DNA of 64,000 nt, taken from Massilia sp. NR 4-1 (lineage in GTDB: Bacteria > Pseudomonadota > Gammaproteobacteria > Burkholderiales > Burkholderiaceae_D). The position numbers and the translations under genes were made by a program. Every line of letters starts with the position of its first letter. Positions within the stretch are counted from its first letter, which is position 1. The stretch covers positions 1,612,001-1,676,000 of the forward strand of contig NZ_CP012201.1 in NCBI RefSeq assembly GCF_001191005.1, given 5' to 3'. The notes below the pieces were generated by a model. That model did not search any database, was not told the origin of the DNA, and saw only the letters and a program-made list of their open reading frames with translations. This document shows, in pieces, positions 1-11,108 of the stretch.

Positions 1-2
1 CA

Positions 3-341
3 CTGGCTTCCGCCCGTCCGGCCAAGCCCATTCCGGACGAGGAACCGGCCGTCACGCAGGAGGTCGCGGAGCTGCTGGACCAGCTCGCCGGCGGCCGTGC
101 GCCGGGCAGCCGTTTCACCGAAAAAGGCGCGGCCACGGTGCTGGCTGAGATGGATCAAAATCTGGCGCCGCGCCTGCGCGAATGTGGTATTCCGGTCACA
201 CTGGAGCTGCTGGCGCGCACGGTCGACGGGGAAGACCGGCAATACCGCTACCGCCTGCGCTGCCGCGCGCAGCCGCTGCTGCTCGACATCGTCTACAACA
301 AGGCGGCCCGCGTAAACCGCCTGCAACTCCTGCCGGAATAA
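3..341 (+). CDS. C-terminal end of an unidentified protein (5' truncated by window edge)
   Basis: An open frame runs in from the left edge (first complete codon at base 3) and stops at 339-341, giving about 112 residues. The codons are strongly GC-biased at the third position like the neighbouring genes, so it is coding. The visible part contains a basic/hydrophobic segment ending NKAARVNRLQLLPE and no domain that I can name; it reads like the tail domain of a larger enzyme. It ends 40 bases before the YdcF-like gene on the same strand, so the two could be cotranscribed. Function unknown. Confidence 0.6.
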   Translation: MASARPAKPIPDEEPAVTQEVAELLDQLAGGRAPGSRFTEKGAATVLAEMDQNLAPRLRECGIPVTLELLARTVDGEDRQYRYRLRCRAQPLLLDIVYNKAARVNRLQLLPE

Positions 342-381
342 ACGGCTGGCGCGGTCCGCAGCGAATTGCGATAATGCAACG

Positions 382-1161
382 ATGACTGCCGATTTCGCAA
401 TCTCCGTGCTCAGCCATGTCGTGCTGCTGCCGCCCATGAACCTGTTCCTGCTGATGGCAGCGGGCTGGCTGCTGGCGCGGCGCTGGCCGCGCCTGGGACG
501 GGGCGTGGGCAGCCTGGCCCTCGGCGTGCTGGTGCTGCTGTGCACCGATGCCGGCGCGCGGCTGCTGGCGGCACCGCTGGAAAGCCGGACGCGCGCCCTG
601 CCGCCCGGCGCAGCCCAGCGCAGCGGCGCCCAGGCCATCGTCATCCTGGCCGCCGGCCGCATCGAGCGCGCGCCGGAATACGGCGGCGACATCCCCGACC
701 GGATCGCCCTGGCCCGCCTGCGCTACGGCGCCCGCCTGCAACACGAAACCGGCTTGCCGCTGCTGGTCAGCGGCGGCAACGCCACGGCCGACGGCAAGGT
801 CGAAGCCAAGGCACGCGGCATGGCGCGCGCGCTGCACGAAGACTTCCGCACGCCGGTGCGCTGGATCGAGGCCGGTTCGGCCACCACGGCGCAGAACGCC
901 CAACTCTCGGCGCCGCTGCTGCGCGCCGCCCGCGTGCGCCGCATCCTGCTGGTGACGGATGCCATGCACATGCCGCGCGCCCAAGCCTGTTTCGCAGCGG
1001 CCGGCTTCGAAGTGGTGGCCGCGCCCACCATGTTCGAGTCCCTGGGCCGGCTCACGCCGCTGCAGTTCCTGCCCAGCGCCAATGCGCTGCAGCGCTCTTA
1101 CTACGCCACTTATGAATGGATGGGATTAGCATGGTATTGGCTGCGCGCCGCGCGCGCGTGA
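382..1161 (+). CDS. YdcF/ElyC-like DUF218 membrane protein
   Basis: The 259-residue product has two N-terminal hydrophobic segments (about residues 12-32 and 40-57) followed by a DUF218 domain from about residue 83. The DUF218 hallmarks are visible: AIVILAAG at its start, LVSGGNATADG in the middle, and TAQNAQ followed by RRILLVTDAMHMPRA. Proteins of this family (YdcF, SanA, ElyC) are inner-membrane proteins linked to envelope and lipid-carrier metabolism; the exact reaction is generally unknown. The last 46 bases overlap the start region of the beta-helix gene, so the pair is probably translationally coupled. Family assignment is firm, role is inference. Confidence 0.85.
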   Translation: MTADFAISVLSHVVLLPPMNLFLLMAAGWLLARRWPRLGRGVGSLALGVLVLLCTDAGARLLAAPLESRTRALPPGAAQRSGAQAIVILAAGRIERAPEYGGDIPDRIALARLRYGARLQHETGLPLLVSGGNATADGKVEAKARGMARALHEDFRTPVRWIEAGSATTAQNAQLSAPLLRAARVRRILLVTDAMHMPRAQACFAAAGFEVVAAPTMFESLGRLTPLQFLPSANALQRSYYATYEWMGLAWYWLRAARA

Positions 1162-2713
1162 AAAACCGCAGTTACGCGCCCTGGCTGACCGGCTTGCTGG
1201 CCATCATGCTGGTCTTGGCGGCACTGGCCAGCTACGGGCTGGAACGCAGCGGCATTCCGCCGCGCCGCCTGGCGCCCTATCTGGAACAGCGCGCCGACGG
1301 CCACAATCCGCTGATCGTCGGCATGGGCCGCGCCATGGCCGCCACCCTGCACGCCCTTGACCGCGGCGAAGCGCCGCTGCCCGGCGCGCTGCGCCTGCGC
1401 ATCGGCGCGCAAGTCGAGGAGGCGCACAGCGCGGGCGCATCCCCGGCACCCGCTGCCGCCGCCCATGGCGCCCCGGCCCCCAGCCCGGCTGCCGGGGCGG
1501 CCAGCGCAAACGGCGCACCACCTGCGGCTGCCGCCGGTACGGTCGCGGCGGGCGGGCGCGACGTGACGGTCGCCTCGGCCGACGCGCTGCGCGCGGCCAT
1601 CGCCCAGGCCCTGCCGGGCGACCGCATCAACGTGCTGCCGGGGCGCTACCGCTTCCTGGCCGGCGCGTATATCGCCGTCAACCGGCCCGGCACGCGCGCC
1701 CAGCCCATCGTGCTGCGCGCCGCCCGCGCCGGCAGCGTGGCGCTGGAGCTGGCGCTGGCCGAAGGCTTCCTGGTCTCGGCCCCCTGGTGGACTTTCGAGA
1801 ACCTGCAATTGCGGGGCATCTGTCCGCAGCAGGACAATTGCGAGCATGCCTTCCACATCACCGGCGCGGCCGAGCACTTCACGGCGCGCAACAACACCAT
1901 CCTCGACTTCAACTCGCATATCAAGATCAATGGCCAGCACGGCGTCCAGCCCGACCACGGCCTGCTGGAGCACAATACCCTGAGCAATACGGCGGTGCGC
2001 CAGACCGGCGCCCCGGTCACGCCGATCGACCTGGTGGCGGCCAGCCACTGGACCATCCGCGCCAATCTGATCAGCGACTTCATCAAGGGTGGCGGCGACC
2101 AGACCAGCTACGGCGGCTTCGCCAAGGGCGCCGGCAGCGGCAATGTCTTCGAACGCAATGTGGTGATCTGCGAGCAGCGCCTGCGCGGCCAGCCGGGCCA
2201 GCGCGTCGGCCTGTCGCTGGGCGGCGGCGGCACGGCCGCGCCGTATTGCCGCGACCGGCGCTGCATCACCGAACAGGATGGCGGCGTGCTGCAAGCCAAT
2301 CTGATCGCCTCCTGCTCCGACGAGGGCATTTACCTGAACCGCGCCGCCACCAGCCAGCTGCGCCACAACACCCTGCTCGACACCGCCGGCATCGCGCTGC
2401 GCTTCCCCGAAACCAGCGCCGACCTGGAAGGCAATCTGGTCGATGGCCGCATCGCCGTGCGCGGCGGCGCCCTGCTGCGCGCGCAGGATAATCTCGACAG
2501 CGGCGTGACCCGCCTCTATCTCGGCTCGCATCCGCTGCGCGCGCTGTTCCAGGCGCCGCTGGAATTCGACCTGCGCTGGCGCGGCACGGCGCCGCGCCGC
2601 GAGGCCGTGCCGACCGATGCGCACACCGGCCCCTTGGCCGAACTGTGCGGCGCGCCGCGTCCGGCCCAGCCGGCCTATGGCGCTTTCGAGGACTTTGCCG
2701 CCTGTCTGCGGCC

Positions 2714-2717
<4 letters not shown>
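1116..2717 (+). CDS. Membrane-anchored right-handed parallel beta-helix protein, polysaccharide-lyase-6-like
   Basis: The 533-residue product has one N-terminal membrane segment (about residues 20-40), an Ala/Pro-rich linker (about 105-150), then a domain opening with ADALRAAIAQALPGDRINV, the usual entry of chondroitinase-B/PL6-type beta-helices. Downstream are repeated Asn-rich turns such as FTARNNTILDFNSHI and LEHNTLSNTAV, typical of beta-helix rungs. It probably acts on, or binds, an acidic or matrix polysaccharide outside the inner membrane. The gene starts inside the YdcF-like gene; an alternative ATG at 1131 has a slightly better upstream GGGA. No catalytic residues can be assigned safely, so lyase activity is inference. 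Confidence 0.75.
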
Positions 2718-5008
<2,291 letters not shown>

Positions 5009-5208
5009 CGTTTCTCCCCAGCAGCCCGGCCGGCGCCCTGCGTTATAGGCGGCTTGCGAGAAAGAAGCGGACGCTGCGGGACGGGTTCAGACGAGTATGA
5101 GCCATTGCCTGGGCTTAGACAAGCGGCGCCGCACGCGCGGCATGCCGGCCGCCGCCGTCGCACGTATGCCGTCGCCCGTATGCCGCACCGCATGCAATCA
5201 TGCTGGAC

Positions 5209-5237
5209 TTGCCACATTTACTGTGGTCAGATATGCA
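5209..5237 (+). promoter_or_regulatory. Candidate sigma-70 promoter with a small dyad, upstream of the hydrolase gene
   Basis: TTGCCA at 5209-5214 and TATGCA at 5232-5237 are separated by 17 bases and lie 27 bases before the ATG at 5264. The spacer holds the dyad CCACA-tttac-TGTGG (5212-5226), which could be an operator. The match is by eye only. Confidence 0.35.
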
Positions 5238-5263
5238 TTACCGCAGCTCCTAGAGAGGTTGGA

Positions 5264-6535
5264 ATGGACATCATCACCAGCGCCCTCACCGCAGCGATTG
5301 AAGACGGCGCCAGCAGCCCTGCCTACCAGATGCTCAAAGCCCGCCTCGCGGCCCAGGCGCCGGCGGTGGAAGACGCCGTCGCCACCCTGGAAGAAGACGC
5401 CGGCTCGAAGTCGCGCCAGTTCGCCCTGTCCGATGCGCTGGCCGTGGCCGGCCTGGCCGGCGACCGCTACCTGCGCGCTGCCGCGCGCAACCTGCTCGAC
5501 GAAATCGACCGGCGCCGCCCGCCCGCCGCCAGCAGCGCCGGCGCGCCGGCCAATGCGGCCGTGCTCAAGGTCTGGTTCGGCACCGACCGCCAGCAAAGCG
5601 GCGACCGCCATCCGGCACGCCAGTTCGGCAGCCAGCGCGCGCCGCTCAGCTACGGTTATTGCGAGGTCAGCGTGCCGCGCGGTCCGCGCGATCCGGATTC
5701 GCCGGCCCTGCTGCGCCTGGAACTGCGCGAAGACCCCAGCCACCATGTGCGCCTGCTGCAAACCGAGCTGGCCGGCCACGACAGCTTCTTCGCCGCGCTG
5801 GCGGCCCAGGTCGCCGCCGCGCCCGAGTCCAGTGCCCTGCTCTTCGTGCATGGCTACAAGGTGTCGTTCGAGGACGCGGCGCGGCGCAGCGCCCAGCTGG
5901 CCTATGAGCTGGGCTTTCGCGGCGCACCGCTGTTCTATAGCTGGCCCTCGCAGGGCAAGCCGGCCGGCTACCCGGCCGACGAGGCCAGCGTCGAATGGAG
6001 CCAGGCCAATCTGCAGCGCTTCCTGCTCGACTTCCTGGAAAGCTGCCAGGTCGAACGCATCTACCTGATCGGCCATGGCCTGGGCGGACGGGCCCTGGCC
6101 GGCGCCTGCGCGGCGCTGCTGCGCGAGCGGCCCGGCCTGGCACCGCGCCTGCACGCGATCCTGCTGGCCGCGCCCGATATCGACGCCGGCCTGTTCCAGC
6201 GCGAACTGGCGCCGGCCTTCGCCGCCAGCGCCCGGCCCTTGACCCTGTACGCGTCGAGCGCCGACGCGGCCCTGGCCGCCGGCCATAAAGCCCATGCGGC
6301 GGCGCGCGCCGGCGATGCCGGTCCCGGCCTGCTGGTGCTGCCCGGCGTGGAAACCATCGATGCCAGCGGCGCCGATACCGGCTTTCTCGGCCATGCCGCC
6401 GCCGCGCCGGCGCCGGTTCTGTCCGATATGCAGGAACTGATCGGCCAGGACCGCGGTGCCGCCCAACGCCAGGGCTTGCGCCCGGCGCAGCAGGCGGGCG
6501 GGCGCTACTGGATCATGGCCGCGGAGGGCGTATGA
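5264..6535 (+). CDS. DUF900-type alpha/beta hydrolase-fold protein, nucleophile serine replaced
   Basis: The start is the ATG at 5264, preceded by GAGAGG; the frame is open further upstream but that part lies antisense to the kinase. The 423-residue product has the DUF900 alpha/beta hydrolase signature: LLFVHGYKVSF near residue 192, then FYSWPSQGKPAGYPADE and a downstream AAPDIDA. At the nucleophile elbow (about residues 269-274) the expected pattern is AHSMGN, but this protein reads GHGLGG with glycine codon GGC in place of serine. The fold is clear, so this is either a non-catalytic relative or uses another residue. Its stop overlaps the ATG of the Hpt-like gene (ATGA), so the two are translationally coupled. 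Opposite the hybrid kinase. Confidence 0.8.
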   Translation: MDIITSALTAAIEDGASSPAYQMLKARLAAQAPAVEDAVATLEEDAGSKSRQFALSDALAVAGLAGDRYLRAAARNLLDEIDRRRPPAASSAGAPANAAVLKVWFGTDRQQSGDRHPARQFGSQRAPLSYGYCEVSVPRGPRDPDSPALLRLELREDPSHHVRLLQTELAGHDSFFAALAAQVAAAPESSALLFVHGYKVSFEDAARRSAQLAYELGFRGAPLFYSWPSQGKPAGYPADEASVEWSQANLQRFLLDFLESCQVERIYLIGHGLGGRALAGACAALLRERPGLAPRLHAILLAAPDIDAGLFQRELAPAFAASARPLTLYASSADAALAAGHKAHAAARAGDAGPGLLVLPGVETIDASGADTGFLGHAAAAPAPVLSDMQELIGQDRGAAQRQGLRPAQQAGGRYWIMAAEGV

Positions 6536-6933
6536 GCAACTATGCGTCGGCATCGGACGAGGCCGTCTTCTGCGTGGACAAGCTGCTGGAGCTGATGGGC
6601 CGGGATGAGCATGGGGTGGAAGGCGTCAGCAAGATCGTGCGCCGCAGCATCGGTCCCGGCGTCGATCCGCTCAACCTGGCTGGCGAAGCGATCCGCGATG
6701 CGCGCCTGACCGAGGCTTGCCGCATCCTGCACAGCCAGCGCAGCGCCCTCTCCAGCCTGGGCGCCAAGCGCTTCGTGGCCGCCAGCCTGGCCCTGGAACT
6801 GGCCCTCAACGAAAGCCGCCTGATGGAAGTGCCGGTGCTGTTCGCGGCCGTCGAGGGCGAGCTCAAACTGGTGCTGGAGCATGCCGGCGCGTGGCTGGAC
6901 CGCCACAATGGGCGCAATGCCAGCCGTTTCTAA
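6532..6933 (+). CDS. Small Hpt-like (histidine phosphotransfer) protein
   Basis: The 133-residue product is mostly helical by composition. The segment ILHSQRSALSSLGAKRF (His67) fits the Hpt pattern in which an exposed His is followed about eleven residues later by a conserved LGA or LGL. The next helices (SLALELALNESRLMEV and ELKLVLEHAGAWLDRH) fit the remaining part of a four-helix bundle. It starts within the stop of the hydrolase gene (ATGA at 6532-6535). A free Hpt protein close to a hybrid kinase that lacks an Hpt suggests it carries phosphate from the kinase receiver to another regulator. The match is short, so the domain call is tentative. Confidence 0.6.
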   Translation: MSNYASASDEAVFCVDKLLELMGRDEHGVEGVSKIVRRSIGPGVDPLNLAGEAIRDARLTEACRILHSQRSALSSLGAKRFVAASLALELALNESRLMEVPVLFAAVEGELKLVLEHAGAWLDRHNGRNASRF

Positions 6934-7101
6934 CGAATGGTTACAATTGTTGCGACTTTCACGATTTTGTACCAAACCCAACATGCTAAGATCGCCAACA
7001 CTGTTTGACTAGCATTGCCGCAACGAATCGGGACAAATAAGAGCACCGGCATTGCCGAAGCATTTCTATTGCTGACGCCAAACTACCTGGGCAGTTCTTG
7101 A

Positions 7102-7131
7102 CCAAAAATCACGGCTGTTATTGATTTTTGG
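7102..7131. promoter_or_regulatory. Perfect 10-bp inverted repeat upstream of the Sel1 lipoprotein gene
   Basis: CCAAAAATCA (7102-7111) and TGATTTTTGG (7122-7131) form a perfect inverted repeat with a 10-base spacer. It overlaps the candidate -35 element at 7121-7126 and lies about 70 bases before the start codon at 7203, a position suited to a repressor or activator site. No regulator can be named. Confidence 0.4.
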
Positions 7132-7148
7132 CAATGAACTGGTATATT
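7121..7148 (+). promoter_or_regulatory. Candidate sigma-70 promoter for the Sel1 lipoprotein gene
   Basis: TTGATT (7121-7126) and TATATT (7143-7148) are separated by 16 bases, in an otherwise AT-richer gap. Transcription would start near 7155, and the leader would then carry the hairpin GCCCCCGC (7152-7159)/GCGGGGGC (7169-7176). The ATG at 7167 lies inside that hairpin, which supports 7203 as the real start codon. Confidence 0.4.
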
Positions 7149-7202
7149 GGCGCCCCCGCCTAAAACATGCGGGGGCCGAATAAGAATAAGGTAAAAGCGG
7201 AA

Positions 7203-7751
7203 ATGGAATTATTTAACAAGTCCGGCGCGCTCTTGGCGGCGGTACTGGTGATGGTGGGCGCCCTGATCGCCTGCCAGGCGAAGGAAGATAGCGTGCCGCC
7301 GGCCCAGGTGATCGAGGCGGCGGCGCAGGCGCTGAGCGTCAACGGCGGCGCCGCCGCCGAACGCCGCCTGCGCGAATGGGCCGAGCAAGGCTCGGTGGTG
7401 GCCCGCCGCGAACTGGGCCTGCTCTACCAGGCCAAGCAGGCGCGCCGCGCCGAAGCCGTCCAGCTGCTGGAACAGGCGGCCTTGGCCGGCGATTCCGAAG
7501 CGGCCTTCCAGCTGGCCGAAATCTACCGGGCCGGCCAGCCCTTCAACGCCAAGGCGGCCGAGAAAGCCCACCCCTGGTATTTGCAGGCGGCGCGCCACAA
7601 CCATCCCAAAGCCGCCCTGACCCTGGCATCCCTGGCCAGCAGCGGCAAAGGCGTGGCCCGCGACGAGGAAGAGGCCGCCAAATGGGCCGATATCGCCGCC
7701 AGCCTGAAGGCCGGCAGCACCAGCGCCGCCCACGGCTGGAGCGGCTACTGA
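7203..7751 (+). CDS. Sel1/TPR-type repeat lipoprotein
   Basis: From the ATG at 7203 the product has 182 residues. It begins with a lipoprotein signal (hydrophobic residues 8-22, lipobox ALIAC with Cys24). The mature part has helical pairs of the Sel1 type: ARRELGLLYQAKQ, AFQLAEIYRAG, and AALTLASLASSGKGVARDEEEAAKWADIAA. Sel1 repeats bind partner proteins. The ATG at 7167 is in frame but lacks a ribosome site and would spoil the signal peptide. It stands alone between the Hpt-like gene and the receiver-like gene on the same strand. Specific role unknown. Confidence 0.75.
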   Translation: MELFNKSGALLAAVLVMVGALIACQAKEDSVPPAQVIEAAAQALSVNGGAAAERRLREWAEQGSVVARRELGLLYQAKQARRAEAVQLLEQAALAGDSEAAFQLAEIYRAGQPFNAKAAEKAHPWYLQAARHNHPKAALTLASLASSGKGVARDEEEAAKWADIAASLKAGSTSAAHGWSGY

Positions 7752-7862
7752 ACCGCCGGACGCCGCTTATTTTCCGCACCATCTTGCCATAAGGGCATTG
7801 CCAGTTCACCATGGGGCGGCGCCGCCGGGCTTCCCGTCCCGGCCGCTTCCGGAGAAGCGCCC

Positions 7863-8147
7863 ATGCCGCCGCGCCAGATCAGCTTCCACATCCTGCATCC
7901 CGAGGCCGTGCTGGCCGCCGGCCTGCGCGCCCTGCTGGACGGCCAGCGCGGCCAGCGCCCGGCGCCGCTGGCCGAGGCCGATGTCCTGCTTACCGATTAC
8001 GACCATGCGCTGCGCCATGCCGGCCGGGTGGCCAAGCTCGATGCCAGCGCCCGCACACACGCGGTCGTGGTGGCGGCGCAACGCGGCCTGATCGCGGTGC
8101 GCGCGCCGGATAGCCGGTCCGCAGCGGGCGGCAGAGCCGGAGCTTGA
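7863..8147 (+). CDS. Short receiver-like protein, possibly a remnant of a response regulator
   Basis: The 94-residue frame begins at an ATG preceded by CCGGAGAAG and shows the strong G/C third-position bias of real genes here. FHILHPEAVLAAGLRALLDG resembles the first helix of LuxR-type receivers (usual form DDHPLVRAGLRALLE), and ADVLLTDYDHAL resembles the receiver beta-3 strand with Asp before Tyr. The protein ends before a full receiver and has no DNA-binding domain. No helix-turn-helix remains in the 67 bases before prsT. It could be a truncated regulator or a small free-standing domain. Tentative. Confidence 0.5.
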   Translation: MPPRQISFHILHPEAVLAAGLRALLDGQRGQRPAPLAEADVLLTDYDHALRHAGRVAKLDASARTHAVVVAAQRGLIAVRAPDSRSAAGGRAGA

Positions 8148-8214
8148 GCCGGCGCAAGGGGGCCGCGCGCGCTTGTTCTTACTCTGGGCTTACGTCCGCT
8201 CCGGAGATCGCGCC

Positions 8215-10980
8215 ATGTCCCGCCTTGCCATCCACTTTCCGCCCCGCCTGCGGCCGCTGCTGCTGGCCACCCTGCTCAGCACGCTGACACTGAGCGCCTG
8301 CGAGCGCCAGCCCGGCAGCGCCCAGCTGCTGGCCGCCGCGCACCTGGCGCGCCAGCAAGGCGACCACCGCACCGCCATGATCGAGCTGAAAAACCTGCTG
8401 CAGCAGAATCCGCGCCAGGCCGACGCCCGTCTGCTGCTGGGCGAAGTCTATCTCGACACCGGCGAGGCCGCGTCGGCGGAAAAGGAGCTGCGCCGCGCCC
8501 AGCAACTGGGCCTGGCGGCCGCTGCAGTCCAGCCCGCGCTCGGGCGCGCCCTGCTGATGCAAGGCCGGTACGACCAGCTGCTGGCCGAGATCGCGCTCGA
8601 TCCGGCCCGGCCCCTGAGCGCCGTGCTGCGCGGCCACGCCCTGCTGGCGCAACGCCACACGGAGCAGGCGGCGGCCCTGTATGCCCAGGCCTTGCAGCGC
8701 CAGCCGGATTTGCCGGAAGCCTTGCTGGGCCAGGCCCGCCTCGCGCTCTTGCGGCAGGATGCCGCGGCCGCCTTGCAACTGGTCGAACAAGCCCTGCGCC
8801 GTCATCCCGCGCACCTCGACAGCCTGCGCTTGCAGGGCGACCTGCTGCGCGACGCCGGCCGGCTGGAAGCGGCGCGCCGCAGCCATGAACGCATTCTGGC
8901 GCTGCGTCCGCGCGATGCCCAGGCGCGCATCGATATCGCCCACCTGCAATTGCAGGCCGGCCAGCTGGCGGCGGCGCGCGCCAGCATCGCCGCCGCGCGC
9001 GAGGTCGCGCCCAACAGCCTGCTGGTCCTGTACGCGCAAGCCTTGCTCGACTACCGCAACGGCCAGCACAAGGCCGCACTGGAGCGCTTGCAGCAAATCC
9101 TGCGCGCCGCGCCCGATCATCCGCCCAGCTTGCTGTTGTGCGGGGCGGTGCAGGCAGCGCTGGGCGCGCCGGTCCAGGCGGAACAGCACTTGCGCAAATT
9201 CCTCGACGCCGCGCCCGGCCAGCCCTACGCGAGCAAGCTGCTGGCCAGCGTGCTGCTAATGCAGGACAAGCCGGCCGCCGTTGTCGCGCTGCTGCAGCCA
9301 TTGCAGGCCAGCGCGGCGCCCGATGCGGAACTGCTGGCCCTGCTGGGCGAGGCGCGCATGCGCTTGCGCCAGTTCAGCCAGGCGGCCGAGGATTTCCGCC
9401 AGGCCAGCGCGCTGGCGCCGGCCACGCCGGCCCTGCATATGGCGCTGGGCATCAGCCGCCTGGGCAGCGGCGACAATGCGCGCGCGATCGGCGAGCTGGA
9501 GCGGGCCGCCGCCGCGCGCCTGCCGCGCGCCGGCGTGCTGCTGGTGATGACCCATCTGCGCACGCGCGATTTCGGCGCGGCCCTGGCCGCCGTGCAGGCG
9601 CTGGAGCGCCAGGGCGCCAATCCGCTGGTGCACAATCTGCGCGGCGGCGTACAGGTGGCCAGCCAGGACCTGGCCGGCGCGCGCCGCAGCTTCGAGCAGG
9701 CGCTGGCCCTGGATGCGCTGTACCAGCCGGCGCTCGACAATCTGGCCCAGCTCGACCTCATGGAAGGCAAACCGCAGCAGGCGCGCCAGCGGTATCTGGC
9801 CGCCCTGGCCCGCCAGCGCGGCAGCCTGGCGCTGCAGCTCGCACTGGCCCAGTTCGCCATCCGGCGCGAGCAGCGCGCCGAAGCCCTCGACTGGCTGGGG
9901 CAAGCTTGCCGCGACCATCCGGAAGCAGCGGCGCCGGCGCTGCTGCTGGCCCGCCTGCGCCTGGCCGGTGGCGACGTGGAAAAGGCGCTCAGCCTGGCGC
10001 AAAAGCTGCAAGCGGCCCAGGGCGGCAACGCCGACGCCCTGGCCCTGCTGGCCGAGGCGCAGAATGCCGCCAAGCAGCCGGCGGCCGCACTCGAAAGCTT
10101 GAGCCAGCTGGCCCAGCTGCAGCCCGCCTCGGCCAGCGTCCAGCTGCAATTGGCGCGCCAGCACCTGCTGCTGCGCCAGCTCGACGCAGCCTTGCTGGCC
10201 GCGCGGAAAGCCCTGGGCCTGCAGGCGCAGCAGCCCGAGGCGCTGGCCCTGGCCGTGGCCCTGCTGCTGGACAAGCAAGCCTACGCCGAGGCGCTCAAGC
10301 TGGCGCGCCAGGCGCAGCAGGCCGAGCCCGACCGGCCCATCGGCTATAAGCTCGAAGGCGATATCCTGCTGAGCCAGCAGCAGGCTGGCGCTGCGCTGCC
10401 GCTGTATGGCAAGGCGTACACCCTGGCCCCGTCCGGTCCGCTGGCCATTGCCCTGCACCGCGCGCGGCTGGCCGCCGGCCGGCGCGCCGAAGCGGCGCAG
10501 CAGATGCAGGCCTGGCTGCGCCAGCACGAGGGCGACGCGCCAACCCGGCTGTACTACGCCAGCAGCCTGATGCAGCAGCAGGATTACCGCGCCGCCGCCG
10601 CCCAGCTGGAGCGGCTGGTGGCCGCCGACGGCCGCAATGTGATCGCGCTCAATGACCTGGCCTGGGCCTACCAGCAGCTCGGCGATGCGCGCGCGCTCGA
10701 CCTGGCCGAGCGCGCCTACCGGCTGGCGCCGAACAATCCGGCCGTGGCCGATACGCTCGGCTGGATTCTGCAGCACCAGGGCCAGACCGCGCGCGCCGTC
10801 GCCCTGCTCAAGCGGGCCGTCGAGCAGGCGCCGACCTCGACCGACATCCGCTACCACCTGGTGCAGAGCCTGGCCCAGGCCGGCGACCGCGCCGCGCTGC
10901 GCCGCCATGCCGAACAATTGCTGGCCAGCCGCGACTTCCCCCAACGCGAGCAAGTACGCGCCCTGTTGGCCCAGCCCTGA
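8215..10980 (+). CDS. prsT: PEP-CTERM system TPR-repeat lipoprotein PrsT
   Basis: The start at 8215 is preceded by CCGGAGA; an in-frame TTG at 8173 is less likely. The 921-residue product has a lipoprotein signal ending LTLSAC (Cys29), then about twenty TPR-like helical pairs over its whole length, e.g. ARLLLGEVYLDTGEAASAEK and NDLAWAYQQLGDARALDLAE near the C-terminus. Length, lipobox and repeat layout match the PrsT family found in exosortase A (XrtA) polysaccharide loci, thought to help export or assembly of the polysaccharide/PEP-CTERM matrix. It precedes a PEP-CTERM gene and the Wzz/kinase genes on the same strand. Confidence 0.85.
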   Translation: MSRLAIHFPPRLRPLLLATLLSTLTLSACERQPGSAQLLAAAHLARQQGDHRTAMIELKNLLQQNPRQADARLLLGEVYLDTGEAASAEKELRRAQQLGLAAAAVQPALGRALLMQGRYDQLLAEIALDPARPLSAVLRGHALLAQRHTEQAAALYAQALQRQPDLPEALLGQARLALLRQDAAAALQLVEQALRRHPAHLDSLRLQGDLLRDAGRLEAARRSHERILALRPRDAQARIDIAHLQLQAGQLAAARASIAAAREVAPNSLLVLYAQALLDYRNGQHKAALERLQQILRAAPDHPPSLLLCGAVQAALGAPVQAEQHLRKFLDAAPGQPYASKLLASVLLMQDKPAAVVALLQPLQASAAPDAELLALLGEARMRLRQFSQAAEDFRQASALAPATPALHMALGISRLGSGDNARAIGELERAAAARLPRAGVLLVMTHLRTRDFGAALAAVQALERQGANPLVHNLRGGVQVASQDLAGARRSFEQALALDALYQPALDNLAQLDLMEGKPQQARQRYLAALARQRGSLALQLALAQFAIRREQRAEALDWLGQACRDHPEAAAPALLLARLRLAGGDVEKALSLAQKLQAAQGGNADALALLAEAQNAAKQPAAALESLSQLAQLQPASASVQLQLARQHLLLRQLDAALLAARKALGLQAQQPEALALAVALLLDKQAYAEALKLARQAQQAEPDRPIGYKLEGDILLSQQQAGAALPLYGKAYTLAPSGPLAIALHRARLAAGRRAEAAQQMQAWLRQHEGDAPTRLYYASSLMQQQDYRAAAAQLERLVAADGRNVIALNDLAWAYQQLGDARALDLAERAYRLAPNNPAVADTLGWILQHQGQTARAVALLKRAVEQAPTSTDIRYHLVQSLAQAGDRAALRRHAEQLLASRDFPQREQVRALLAQP

Positions 10981-11057
10981 ACGCGTCGTCAGCATTTCTT
11001 ACAGGCGGCGCCTGGCTTGCCCAGGGCGCCCGCCGAATGCCCGGGCGCGCCAGCCCC

Positions 11058-11073
11058 TGGCGCGGGATTTGCT
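11058..11073 (+). promoter_or_regulatory. Sigma-54 (RpoN) type -24/-12 promoter of the first PEP-CTERM gene
   Basis: TGGCGCGGGATTTGCT matches the consensus TGGCAC-N5-TTGCT at all but one position, with the required 10 bases between GG (11059-11060) and GC (11071-11072). Transcription would begin near 11084, 25 bases before the ATG at 11109. The window also encodes PrsR, a sigma-54 activator of exactly this gene system, which makes the site credible. Confidence 0.65.
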
Positions 11074-11108
11074 CACCAATGGCATGAGATACCGACCGGG
11101 AGCCTGAG

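Noticed and set aside
1430..1560. Repeat region in the beta-helix gene
   Set aside because: It is an Ala/Pro-rich linker with no exact repeat unit.
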